Counted from the first letter of the stretch, positions 1-5,466 are shown. The stretch: DNA of 5,533 nucleotides from CAZNNH01 sp964574335 (GCA_964574335.1 CAZNNH010000275.1:1-5533); one strand, 5' to 3'. The notes: generated by a model from the letters alone, not told the origin. Translations and numbers: made by a program.

Positions 1-66
1 AACGGTGATCTCTTCGGCGTCCCTTCGGTAGACCTTTCGCACGTCACGCACTTCCACCATCGTCAT
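1..66 (-). CDS. ABC transporter ATP-binding protein, N-terminal fragment (LolD/MacB-like), cut by window edge
   Basis: Only the first 22 codons are present; the gene continues beyond the left edge. The fragment reads MTMVEVRDVRKVYRRDAEEI and then TV, the usual opening of an ABC ATPase (a short beta strand, then the 'RKVYRR' turn that precedes the Walker A region). The Walker A, signature and Walker B motifs lie outside the window, so the ATPase call rests on this opening and on context. The start at 66 is preferred over the in-frame ATG at 60 because an AGGAG at 79-83 (minus strand) lies 12 bases upstream of it. The gene begins 17 bases after the stop of the periplasmic adaptor gene, the common order adaptor, ATPase, permease in MacAB- and LolCDE-like exporters. 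Inferred role: energising export or efflux at the inner membrane. The substrate cannot be told. Confidence 0.72.
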   Translation of the reverse strand, partial: MTMVEVRDVRKVYRRDAEEITV

Positions 67-83
67 GGAGGGGTCAGTCTCCT

Positions 84-1292
84 TCAGCTCGAAACCTTGA
101 CGCCGCTGCCGTCTCGGAGCGCCTCGGGAGGGTTCACAACCAGCGTCTCGCCCCCCGCGAGCCCCTGCTTGATCGCCACCTGTCCCTGTCGCTCCAGCCC
201 CTTGACGACCACGCGTTGCACCGCCCGTCCGTCCTGCACCAGGAACACCACCGTCTCGCCCTCGCGGGTGGCCAGCGCCTCGACCGGGACCGTCACCTGC
301 TGGGTACGATCCTCGCCGGGGCTCGGTTCCCCTTCGCCTTCCATCTCGAGAAACGTGACCCGGGCGCTCATCTCGGGCTTGAGATCCTTGTCCTTCTCGA
401 GGATGGTGACCTTGACCATCACGGTGGCGCGGGTCCGGTCCGCGGTGGGGATGATCTGGCGCACCACCGCACGGTACCGTCGATCCGGGAAGGCCTCGAC
501 GGTGACCTCGGCGGGCTGGTCCGCCCGCAGCTTGGCGACGTTGGACTCGCTGACGTCGGCCTCCACCTCGAGGGTGTCGAGATCGGCGAGGGCGACGATG
601 GCGCCGGAGGAGGTGGAGATGTTGACGCCGGGCGGGATCGGCGCCACGCTCTCGCCCACCTCCGCCATCTTCTTCACCACCACGCCGGCGAACGGGGCTC
701 TGATCAACGTGTTCTCGAGCTGGGCCTGGGCCAGGGCCAGCTCGGCCTGCGCCTGGCGCAAGGTTGCCTCGGCGATCCGGACCCGGCTCTGGGCCGCCTC
801 GTACTGGTCCTTGGCCAGCACGTCGTCGCGGGCCAGTTCCTCGGCCAGCCGGAGCTGGCGCTGGTACTCGGCCAGGTCGGCCTCGGTCCGCTGGACCTGG
901 GCGCGCTGCCGCTCCACCTGCGCCTGGTAGTCCTGGCCCTCCAGGCGGGCGATCACCTCGCCCCGCTCGACACGGCTACCCTCCTCCACGCGCAGATCGG
1001 CCAGCCGCCCCTGGATCTTGGCCGAGACCACCGCCTTGCGCCGGGCCACCACGTAGCCCGAGGCAGTGAGGATCTGGCCCGACCCCGACGTCGCGCCCGC
1101 CCCTCCTGACAGCGAAGCCTGGACCACGCGCACTTCCAGAGCCGACGCCGCCTGGCGCCAGCGCAGGACGTAGAGGAAGAGAAGAACCAGGGCCGCGGGC
1201 ACCAGCAGCAGGATCGGCCAGCGCCAGGGGCTTGTCCGCCGGCTCTCGCGGTCGATCTTCAACGACGAGAGCTCACCTCTTAGATCGGTCAC
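84..1292 (-). CDS. Periplasmic adaptor (HlyD/MacA-type membrane fusion protein) of an efflux/ABC exporter
   Basis: This 402-residue protein has the layout of HlyD/RND/MacA adaptors, which bridge an inner-membrane pump to the outer membrane. A basic N-terminus is followed by one hydrophobic anchor (about residues 25-43). The first half of the lipoyl-like hairpin is at about 74-115 (SGYVVARRKAVVSAKIQGRL, then EGSRVERGEVIARL). A long Ala/Gln/Glu-rich coiled coil follows (about 120-193, no prolines), then the second lipoyl half (NTLIRAPFAGVVVKK, 194-208). Beta-barrel and membrane-proximal domains fill about 235-402. No lipobox cysteine follows the anchor, so it is probably held by the uncleaved helix. 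The start is GTG at 1290-1292, chosen because GGAGG (1299-1303, minus strand) sits 6 bases upstream; the nearby ATG at 1295-1297 is out of frame and stops after two codons. The ABC ATPase begins 17 bases downstream, so the partner is probably an ABC permease of MacB type rather than an RND pump. Substrate unknown. Confidence 0.9.
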   Translation of the reverse strand: MTDLRGELSSLKIDRESRRTSPWRWPILLLVPAALVLLFLYVLRWRQAASALEVRVVQASLSGGAGATSGSGQILTASGYVVARRKAVVSAKIQGRLADLRVEEGSRVERGEVIARLEGQDYQAQVERQRAQVQRTEADLAEYQRQLRLAEELARDDVLAKDQYEAAQSRVRIAEATLRQAQAELALAQAQLENTLIRAPFAGVVVKKMAEVGESVAPIPPGVNISTSSGAIVALADLDTLEVEADVSESNVAKLRADQPAEVTVEAFPDRRYRAVVRQIIPTADRTRATVMVKVTILEKDKDLKPEMSARVTFLEMEGEGEPSPGEDRTQQVTVPVEALATREGETVVFLVQDGRAVQRVVVKGLERQGQVAIKQGLAGGETLVVNPPEALRDGSGVKVSS

Positions 1293-1317
1293 GACATGCC
1301 TCCGGCAATCGAATGAA

Positions 1318-1330
1318 GGGGCACGGCCCC
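1318..1330 (-). other. Small GC hairpin in the dtd-adaptor gap
   Basis: GGGGC and GCCCC form a 5-bp stem with a 3-base loop in the 64-base gap between dtd and the adaptor gene. On the minus strand it is followed by TTCATTCGATT, which is only moderately T-rich. It could weakly attenuate read-through from dtd into the transport operon, or it could simply reflect base composition. A TAGAAT (minus strand, 1349-1354) just upstream resembles a -10 box for a separate adaptor promoter, but I find no good -35 at the right distance. Confidence 0.25.
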
Positions 1331-1356
1331 GGTCTCAATGAGCTTCGTATTCTAGG

Positions 1357-1806
1357 TCAGAACTGCTTGCGGCTGTCGAGGAGGAGGGTGACCGGTCCCT
1401 GGTTGACCAGCGAGACGTCCATCATCGCCTGGAAGACGCCCTCCTCCACCGTGAGGCCCGTCTCCCGAAGACGAGCCACGAAGTGGCGGTAGAGCCGGCT
1501 CGCCGCCTCGGGTGGCGCCGCCTCCGAGTAGCCCGGTCGGCGGCCTCGACGGCAGTCGCCGAGCAGCGTGAACTGGGAGACCACCAGCAGACCGCCGCCG
1601 ACCTCGCGCACCGAGCGGTTCATCTGCCCGACGTCGTCGGGGAACACTCGCAGGTGGCTGACCTTCTCGGCGAGGTAGTCGGCGTCACGCTCGGTGTCGG
1701 CCTGCGCCACCCCCAGCAGCACCAGCAGACCGGCCTGGATCTCTCCCACCACGCTGCCCTCGACGCTCACCGCCGCCTGGGAGACACGTTGGACCACCGC
1801 CCTCAT
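1357..1806 (-). CDS. dtd: D-aminoacyl-tRNA deacylase
   Basis: This 149-residue cytoplasmic enzyme hydrolyses D-amino acids (and mischarged glycine) from tRNA, keeping them out of translation. It matches the family along its whole length, and 149 residues is close to the usual size of about 145. The N-terminus is MRAVVQRVSQAAVSVEG. The two signature motifs that build the active site across the dimer are intact: SQFTL at 77-81 and NQGPVT at 135-140 (the bacterial NxGPxT form). The conserved segment GDCRRGRRPGYSEA (83-96) is also present. I chose ATG at 1804-1806 because bacterial DTDs begin MxAxxQRV; a TTG 13 codons upstream (1843-1845) would add a tail not typical of the family. No Shine-Dalgarno sequence precedes the ATG, but a promoter-like TTGACC-17-TAGGCT ends only 10 bases before it, suggesting a leaderless or nearly leaderless mRNA. 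It is divergent from the kinase and may lead the minus-strand transport operon. Confidence 0.95.
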   Translation of the reverse strand: MRAVVQRVSQAAVSVEGSVVGEIQAGLLVLLGVAQADTERDADYLAEKVSHLRVFPDDVGQMNRSVREVGGGLLVVSQFTLLGDCRRGRRPGYSEAAPPEAASRLYRHFVARLRETGLTVEEGVFQAMMDVSLVNQGPVTLLLDSRKQF

Positions 1807-1816
1807 CCCGCGGCCG

Positions 1817-1845
1817 AGCCTAGGCAACTCCGGTGGGTGGGTCAA
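1817..1845 (-). promoter_or_regulatory. Candidate dtd promoter close to the start codon
   Basis: On the minus strand TTGACC (1840-1845) and TAGGCT (1817-1822) are separated by 17 bases. The -35 matches the sigma-70 consensus at five of six positions; the -10 matches at three (first, second and last). The -10 ends 10 bases before the dtd ATG, so a start about 7 bases downstream would leave a leader of only a few bases. That agrees with the absence of a ribosome binding site. Assigned by pattern only. Confidence 0.4.
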
Positions 1846-1902
1846 GGCGAGCCGTCGGCGTCCCGAAGCGCGACGGGATCACCCCGGCTCGGCCGAATCC
1901 GC

Positions 1903-1908
1903 TATCAT
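1903..1908 (+). promoter_or_regulatory. Candidate -10 box of the Ser/Thr kinase gene
   Basis: TATCAT matches the -10 consensus at five of six positions and lies 8 bases before the GTG start at 1917. No recognisable -35 is found 16-18 bases upstream (around 1879-1886). If it is used, transcription would begin at or within a base or two of the start codon, giving a leaderless mRNA. No Shine-Dalgarno sequence lies between it and the GTG. Confidence 0.33.
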
Positions 1909-1916
1909 TCCCTGCC

Positions 1917-3506
1917 GTGACCACCCCCCCCTCGAAGATCGGTCGCTACACGATCCTCGGAGAGCTCGGCAAGGGCGCGATGGGCGTCGTCTACCGGGGT
2001 CGGGACGAGAGCCTCGAGCGCGAGGTCGCCGTCAAGGTGCTGCTCGGCCGGACCTCGGACCTCACCTCCCGCGAGCGGTTCCAGCGCGAGGCGCGAGCGG
2101 TGGCGCGGCTGCAGCACGCCAACATCGTCACGGTCTACGAGCTCGGCGAGCACGAGGGCGCGCCCTTCATGGCCATGGAGCTGCTGGAGGGACTCGACCT
2201 ACAGCGGGCCATCCAGTCCGGTATCCGGCCGGATCCCAAGGCCACGCTGCCGGTGGTCCTGCAGATCCTGGCCGGCCTCGCGGAGGCCCACGCGGGCGGC
2301 ATCGTGCACCGGGACATGAAGCCGTCCAACGTCTTCCTCCCTCATCGGCGTCCCGCCAAGATCATGGACTTCGGCCTGGCGCGCATGTCGGACAGCGGCG
2401 CCTCGACGACAGGTGAGATCGCGGGGACCCCCAACTACATGTCGCCCGAGCAGGTGCGTGGGATGCGGCTCGACGGCCGGAGCGACCTGTTCTCGACGGG
2501 GCTGATCCTCTACGAGCTGGTGACCGGCGAGAAGGCGTACCCGGGCGACTCCATCGTGACCCTGCTGTTCAAGATCGCCCACGAGGACGCCGACCTGTCG
2601 CTGATCCCTCCGGGGCCGGAGTGGGACCGCCTGCGAGCGGTGCTGGCTCGGGCCTTGAAACGCGATCGAGACCAGCGGTATCCGGACGCTCGCTCCATGG
2701 CCGGCGACCTGGCTGCGGCGCTGGCCGACCTGGGCGGCCCTCCGGACTGGGCGGCCATGCCCAGCCACCAGATCCTGATGGTCCCCTGGGTGGCCACCCC
2801 GAGGACCGCCCTCCGGACCGATACGGAGCCTCCTTCCGAGACGGCGTGGGACGCCTCGGCAGAGTCGCCGTCCGAGACGCCGCCGGCATGGACCCCTGTC
2901 CTGGCGCCCGCCGCCCCCCCGACCCGGGGGCGCCTGCTCTGGCTGTCTGCGGGCATGGCCGGGCTGGGCTGTGCCGTGCTGATCGGCGCCCTGGCGCTTC
3001 GCTCCCGGATGGACCGAACGCCTCTAGCAACCACGCTTCCGCCAGCCCCAGCCGTCTCTCCCGTGCCGGCGACCGCCGCCTCACCGCACCCGACCACGAC
3101 CGCGCCGCAGCCCCCTCCCAACGCCCCTCCGACCACGGCCGCCGCCGAGGTCACGCCCACGCCGACCCCGCCGCCGACACCTCCGCCTCCGACCTCGACG
3201 CCTCCCCCGACGCCGGCGCCCGCGGCAAGCATCGACCGCGCCAACTCGCTGCTCGAGCAGCGCCGCTACGCGACCGCCCTGGAGATGGCGCGCGCCATCC
3301 TGGCGGTGGACCCGGGCAACTCCGAAGCCCGGATCATCGCCGAGGACGCCGAGGTGGGGCTGGCCGTGGAGCGCTGCCTGAGCAACGGACGGGCCGCGCT
3401 CGACAGGGGCGACCGGGACCAGGCGATCCGGGAGATAAAGGCCTGCCAGGCCATCGCGCCGAGCGACGCCCGGCTCATCCAGCTCTGGCGCGAGGCCACC
3501 CAGTAG
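1917..3506 (+). CDS. Membrane-anchored Ser/Thr protein kinase (PknB/Hanks type) with proline-rich stalk and TPR-like tail
   Basis: With a GTG start at 1917 this is a 529-residue bacterial Hanks-type kinase. The kinase domain spans about 8-270: glycine loop GKGAMGVVY (18-26), ATP-binding Lys40 in VAVK, helix-C Glu58, catalytic loop HRDMKPSN (131-138, an RD kinase), DFG (151-153), an activation loop with several Ser/Thr (158-165), GTPNYMSPE (170-178) and late Arg254. All the catalytic residues I can check are present, so it should be active. A linker (271-338) is followed by one transmembrane helix (about 340-361), a Pro/Thr/Ala-rich stalk (370-437) and a helical C-terminus (438-529) with two TPR-like repeats. 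By topology the kinase is cytoplasmic and the tail lies outside, like PknB in layout but with TPR-like helices instead of PASTA domains. An in-frame GTG at 1833 has no ribosome binding site and would overlap the dtd promoter, so 1917 is preferred; there is no RBS there either. Substrates and signal are unknown. Confidence 0.92.
   Translation: MTTPPSKIGRYTILGELGKGAMGVVYRGRDESLEREVAVKVLLGRTSDLTSRERFQREARAVARLQHANIVTVYELGEHEGAPFMAMELLEGLDLQRAIQSGIRPDPKATLPVVLQILAGLAEAHAGGIVHRDMKPSNVFLPHRRPAKIMDFGLARMSDSGASTTGEIAGTPNYMSPEQVRGMRLDGRSDLFSTGLILYELVTGEKAYPGDSIVTLLFKIAHEDADLSLIPPGPEWDRLRAVLARALKRDRDQRYPDARSMAGDLAAALADLGGPPDWAAMPSHQILMVPWVATPRTALRTDTEPPSETAWDASAESPSETPPAWTPVLAPAAPPTRGRLLWLSAGMAGLGCAVLIGALALRSRMDRTPLATTLPPAPAVSPVPATAASPHPTTTAPQPPPNAPPTTAAAEVTPTPTPPPTPPPPTSTPPPTPAPAASIDRANSLLEQRRYATALEMARAILAVDPGNSEARIIAEDAEVGLAVERCLSNGRAALDRGDRDQAIREIKACQAIAPSDARLIQLWREATQ
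3024..3227 (+). repeat. Low-complexity Pro/Thr/Ala stalk-coding stretch inside the kinase gene
   Basis: This stretch encodes kinase residues 370-437, made almost entirely of Pro, Thr, Ala and Ser, with proline runs of three or four (399-401, 418-420, 422-425, 429-431). It is degenerate rather than a strict DNA repeat. It follows the transmembrane helix and probably forms an extended stalk through the envelope. The proline runs are of the kind that require elongation factor P. Confidence 0.7.
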
Positions 3507-3510
3507 CGGA

Positions 3511-3549
3511 CCCCGGCTTGGGCCGAGGCTGTTCCGCCGGGGGGGTTTT
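3511..3549 (+). terminator. Candidate intrinsic terminator after the kinase gene
   Basis: CCCCGGC (3511-3517) pairs with GCCGGGG (3536-3542), a 7-bp stem enclosing 18 bases, followed by GGG and then TTTT (3546-3549). It begins 4 bases after the kinase stop codon. The T run is short and set off by three Gs, so termination may be weak. It abuts the likely promoter of the ferredoxin gene. Confidence 0.45.
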
Positions 3550-3553
3550 GGGC

Positions 3554-3559
3554 TACGAT
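3554..3559 (+). promoter_or_regulatory. Candidate -10 box of the ferredoxin gene
   Basis: TACGAT is the same hexamer used in the better-supported promoter of the DHH gene (4480-4485). No good -35 is present: the best nearby is TTCCGC at 3532-3537, with a 16-base spacer, and it overlaps the terminator stem. It would give a leader of about 60 bases before the ferredoxin ATG. Confidence 0.33.
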
Positions 3560-3626
3560 GCGAATGGTGCTCCGACAGCCCCGTTGGCGAGAGCTCGGGG
3601 TCGGAGCCCGAGGAGGGAACCTCGAA

Positions 3627-3893
3627 ATGACCTACGTCATCGCGGAGCCATGCGTCGACACGAAGGACACCGCTTGTGTCGAGGTGTGCCCGGTCGACTG
3701 CATCCACCCGAAGAAGGATGAGCCGGAGTTCGAGAAGGAGAACAAGCTCTACATCGACCCTGAGACCTGCATCGACTGCGGCGCCTGCGTGCCCGTGTGC
3801 CCGGTTCAGGCCATCTTTCCGGAGGAGGAGCTCCCGGAGAAGTGGGCCAACTTCACGGCCATCGAAGCCGAGTGGTACGAGAAGCGCAAGTAG
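3627..3893 (+). CDS. Seven-iron ferredoxin ([3Fe-4S][4Fe-4S]), Thermus/Azotobacter FdI type
   Basis: This 88-residue cytoplasmic electron carrier begins MTYVIAEPCVDTKDTACVEV. The cysteine pattern is that of 7Fe ferredoxins. By comparison with Azotobacter FdI, Cys9, Cys17 and Cys58 bind the [3Fe-4S] cluster (the first motif is Cx7Cx3CP rather than CxxCxxC). Cys21, Cys48, Cys51 and Cys54 bind the [4Fe-4S] cluster. Cys25 corresponds to the free cysteine of FdI. The second motif CIDCGACVPVCP is complete. A charged insert (29-40) separates the two motifs, and a C-terminal tail after PEEELPEKW resembles the Thermus protein. The ATG at 3627 is fixed by an AGGAGGGA (3611-3618) 8 bases upstream; the frame is open 23 codons further but that stretch covers the leader. 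It stands alone, so its redox partner cannot be named from this window. Confidence 0.93.
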   Translation: MTYVIAEPCVDTKDTACVEVCPVDCIHPKKDEPEFEKENKLYIDPETCIDCGACVPVCPVQAIFPEEELPEKWANFTAIEAEWYEKRK

Positions 3894-3972
3894 CCTGAGT
3901 CCATCCTCGGTCCCGGACCTCGTCCGCGGCTTGGCTCTGGAAGAGGTGTGGGACCGCGACCAGACCCGCCTG

Positions 3973-3986
3973 GCGCGGATCCGCGC
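3973..3986 (+). promoter_or_regulatory. 14-base perfect palindrome upstream of the cold-shock promoter
   Basis: GCGCGGATCCGCGC is its own reverse complement. It ends 14 bases before the -35 box (4001) and its centre lies about 57 bases before the predicted transcription start. The position and symmetry suit an activator or repressor site; it could also be a small hairpin (5-bp stem, GATC loop) or a chance product of high GC. No known operator is recognised. Confidence 0.3.
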
Positions 3987-4000
3987 AAGTCACCGGAGTC

Positions 4001-4030
4001 TTGACAGTTTCGCGAACGCTCTGCTAAGGT
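4001..4030 (+). promoter_or_regulatory. Sigma-70-type promoter of the cold-shock gene
   Basis: A consensus -35, TTGACA (4001-4006), is followed after 18 bases by TAAGGT (4025-4030), which matches the -10 consensus at four of six positions. It is the best promoter in the window. It predicts transcription starting near 4037 and a leader of roughly 110 bases before the cold-shock ATG. No other gene starts between. Confidence 0.62.
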
Positions 4031-4036
4031 GCTGCC

Positions 4037-4148
4037 GCTCTAGCCGCCGTTGCACTGGCGTTCGGAGGGGCGGTCCGCGGTGGGCGGCCTCGGTGGTGGG
4101 CGCGCAGGTGACGTAGCGCTAGGCAAGGCGAAGGAGGCCTGCACGTTC
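4037..4148 (+). promoter_or_regulatory. Long 5' leader of the cold-shock mRNA, with a cold-box-like TGACGTA
   Basis: The inferred leader is about 112 bases, GC-rich, and holds no credible gene. It contains TGACGTA at 4109-4115, identical to the first seven bases of the enterobacterial cold box (UGACGUACAGA), directly followed by an overlapping 8-base palindrome TAGCGCTA (4114-4121). The Shine-Dalgarno AAGGAGG is at 4131-4137. Long structured leaders are known to control cspA-type genes by temperature; that this one does is inference. Confidence 0.4.
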
Positions 4149-4349
4149 ATGATCGAAGGAACGGTGAAGTGGTTCAACGAGGCGAAGGGCTTTGGTTTCC
4201 TCTCCCGCGAGGGAGGACCGGACGTCTTCGTCCATCACACGGAGATCCAGGCTGAGGGTTTCAGGACCCTCAACGAAGGTGACCACGTCCGCTTCGAGGT
4301 CGTCGACAGCCCGAAGGGGCCGCGAGCCGCCAACGTGGTCAAGGTCTAG
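4149..4349 (+). CDS. Cold-shock domain protein (CspA family)
   Basis: This 66-residue single-domain protein binds single-stranded RNA and DNA and acts as an RNA chaperone in the cytoplasm. It starts MIEGTVKWFNEAKGFGFL, which includes the RNP1 motif (KGFGFL, 13-18); RNP2 is VFVHHTEI (27-34). The C-terminal GPRAANVVKV is typical, and the length equals the usual 65-70 residues. ATG at 4149 is chosen because the family begins at this point and an AAGGAGG (4131-4137) lies 11 bases upstream, slightly far but strong. The open frame extends upstream to a TTG at 4050 only through leader sequence. It has its own promoter and terminator. It belongs to the csp family, but whether it is cold-induced or constitutive cannot be told from the protein. 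Confidence 0.96.
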   Translation: MIEGTVKWFNEAKGFGFLSREGGPDVFVHHTEIQAEGFRTLNEGDHVRFEVVDSPKGPRAANVVKV

Positions 4350-4380
4350 GCGAACCGCTTCCACAGCTCGCCAAACTCAA

Positions 4381-4410
4381 GAAGCCCGGGTCCGCAAGGC
4401 CCCGGGCTTC
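4381..4410 (+). terminator. Intrinsic terminator after the cold-shock gene
   Basis: GAAGCCCGGG (4381-4390) and CCCGGGCTTC (4401-4410) form a perfect 10-bp stem with a 10-base loop, 31 bases after the cold-shock stop. GTTCTTGT follows, a moderately T-rich tract. It is the most convincing terminator in the window and separates this gene from the DHH gene. Confidence 0.75.
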
Positions 4411-4456
4411 GTTCTTGTGGGCCGATGTCGCGGCCGGCGGCACCGGGGGCAGGCTG

Positions 4457-4485
4457 TTGATCGCCGGGCGGGGGCGACTTACGAT
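4457..4485 (+). promoter_or_regulatory. Sigma-70-type promoter of the DHH phosphoesterase gene
   Basis: TTGATC (4457-4462), 17 bases, then TACGAT (4480-4485). Each box matches its consensus at four of six positions and the spacing is ideal. It predicts a start near 4492 and a leader of about 24 bases that contains the ribosome binding site GGAGG (4506-4510). Confidence 0.55.
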
Positions 4486-4515
4486 GGGCCACCGCACCCC
4501 GATACGGAGGAGATC

Positions 4516-5412
4516 ATGCGACTGGTCACGAGAGGCGACCTCGACGGCTTGACCTGCGCCGTCATCATCACCAGCTGCGAGTCGATCGACGAGATCGAGC
4601 TGGTGCATCCCCAGGACATCACCGACCGGCGCCTGGCGATCACCGAGGACGACATCCTGGCCAACCTCCCCTACCAGAAAGGCTGCGGCAAGTGGTTCGA
4701 CCACCACCTGCTGACCGAGAGCAACCAGCGCCCCCCAGAGAGCTTCGACGGCCGCTACGGGCTGGCGCCGAGCGCCGCCCGCGTCGTCTACGAGTACTAC
4801 CTGGACGCCCATCCCGAGATCGAGAGCTACGAGCGGCTGCTGGAGGAGACCGACCGTCTGGACTCGGCCCAGCTCACCCTCGACGACGTGCTGGACCCCA
4901 AGCACCTCATCCTGCTCGGGTACACGCTGGATCCCCGGACCGGCCTGGGGGCGTTTCGGGACTACTTCATGAAGCTGCTGGGCTGGCTGAAGGAGAAGCC
5001 GGTGGACGAGATCCTGGAGCAGCCCGAGGTCGAGGAGCGGGTCCGGCGGATCCGGGAGCAGGACCAGGTTTTCCGCGAGGTGACGCTTCGGCGTTCCCGG
5101 ATGGACGGCAACGTGGTGATCACCGACCTCCGCGAGGAGAGCTCCCTGCCGGTCGGCAACCGCTTCCTGGTCTACACGCTGTTCCCCCAGGCCAACATCT
5201 CGCTGCGGCTGCACTGGGGGCCGAGCCACGCCCACGTGGCGGCCGCGGTCGGCCATTCGATCTTCAACCGGACCAGCCGCACCAACGTCGGGGAGCTGAT
5301 GGCCCAGTACGGTGGCGGCGGCCACAAGGGCGCCGGCACCTGCCTGCTTCCGACGGACCAGGCGGACGCGCTGGCGGCGAAGATGGTGGAGTCGATGAAG
5401 CGGGACGGCTGA
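4516..5412 (+). CDS. DHH/DHHA1-family phosphoesterase (NrnA/exopolyphosphatase-like)
   Basis: This 298-residue cytoplasmic metal-dependent phosphoesterase has the two-domain form of the DHH superfamily, which includes RecJ, NrnA-type nanoRNases, cyclic-dinucleotide phosphodiesterases and some exopolyphosphatases. Motif I is GDLDG (7-11). A DD pair (45-46) in AITEDDILANLPY probably supplies motif II. The name motif is WFDHH (60-64). A probable motif IV is EETDRLDSA (110-118). The DHHA1 domain ends with the glycine-rich substrate loop GGGGHKGAG (266-274). There is no CBS, PAS/GGDEF or membrane segment, so it is not a GdpP type. The true substrate (short RNA, pAp, polyphosphate or c-di-NMP product) cannot be told from motifs. 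ATG at 4516 is set by GGAGG (4506-4510) 5 bases upstream and by motif I starting at residue 7. It is a stand-alone gene with its own promoter and a downstream hairpin. Confidence 0.9.
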   Translation: MRLVTRGDLDGLTCAVIITSCESIDEIELVHPQDITDRRLAITEDDILANLPYQKGCGKWFDHHLLTESNQRPPESFDGRYGLAPSAARVVYEYYLDAHPEIESYERLLEETDRLDSAQLTLDDVLDPKHLILLGYTLDPRTGLGAFRDYFMKLLGWLKEKPVDEILEQPEVEERVRRIREQDQVFREVTLRRSRMDGNVVITDLREESSLPVGNRFLVYTLFPQANISLRLHWGPSHAHVAAAVGHSIFNRTSRTNVGELMAQYGGGGHKGAGTCLLPTDQADALAAKMVESMKRDG

Positions 5413-5466
5413 CGAGTGTCGGAGCTGCCTCGCCGTGTAGACGCGACGTCGGAAGCCACGGGGTCC

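Noticed and set aside
216..1109. Long open frame on the plus strand opposite the adaptor gene
   Set aside because: Its translation is rich in His, Leu and Gly with no family pattern, and the opposite strand encodes a convincing HlyD/MacA protein throughout.
1833..1916. Upstream GTG start adding 28 residues to the kinase
   Set aside because: No ribosome binding site, the added residues are not kinase-like, and it would overlap the dtd control region. It is not fully excluded because the 1917 GTG also lacks an RBS.
2621..3721. Long plus-strand frame overlapping the kinase C-terminal half and the ferredoxin start
   Set aside because: Arg/Pro/Gly-rich translation typical of a shifted frame in GC-rich DNA; it crosses the terminator and promoter and conflicts with two well-supported genes.
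3894..4000. Possible small RNA or small gene between the ferredoxin and cold-shock promoter
   Set aside because: No start with a ribosome binding site and no tRNA-like or other recognisable fold apart from the palindrome reported separately.
4192..4515. Upstream extension of the DHH reading frame
   Set aside because: It runs through the cold-shock gene in another frame, the terminator and the DHH promoter. The ribosome binding site at 4506-4510 fixes the start at 4516.
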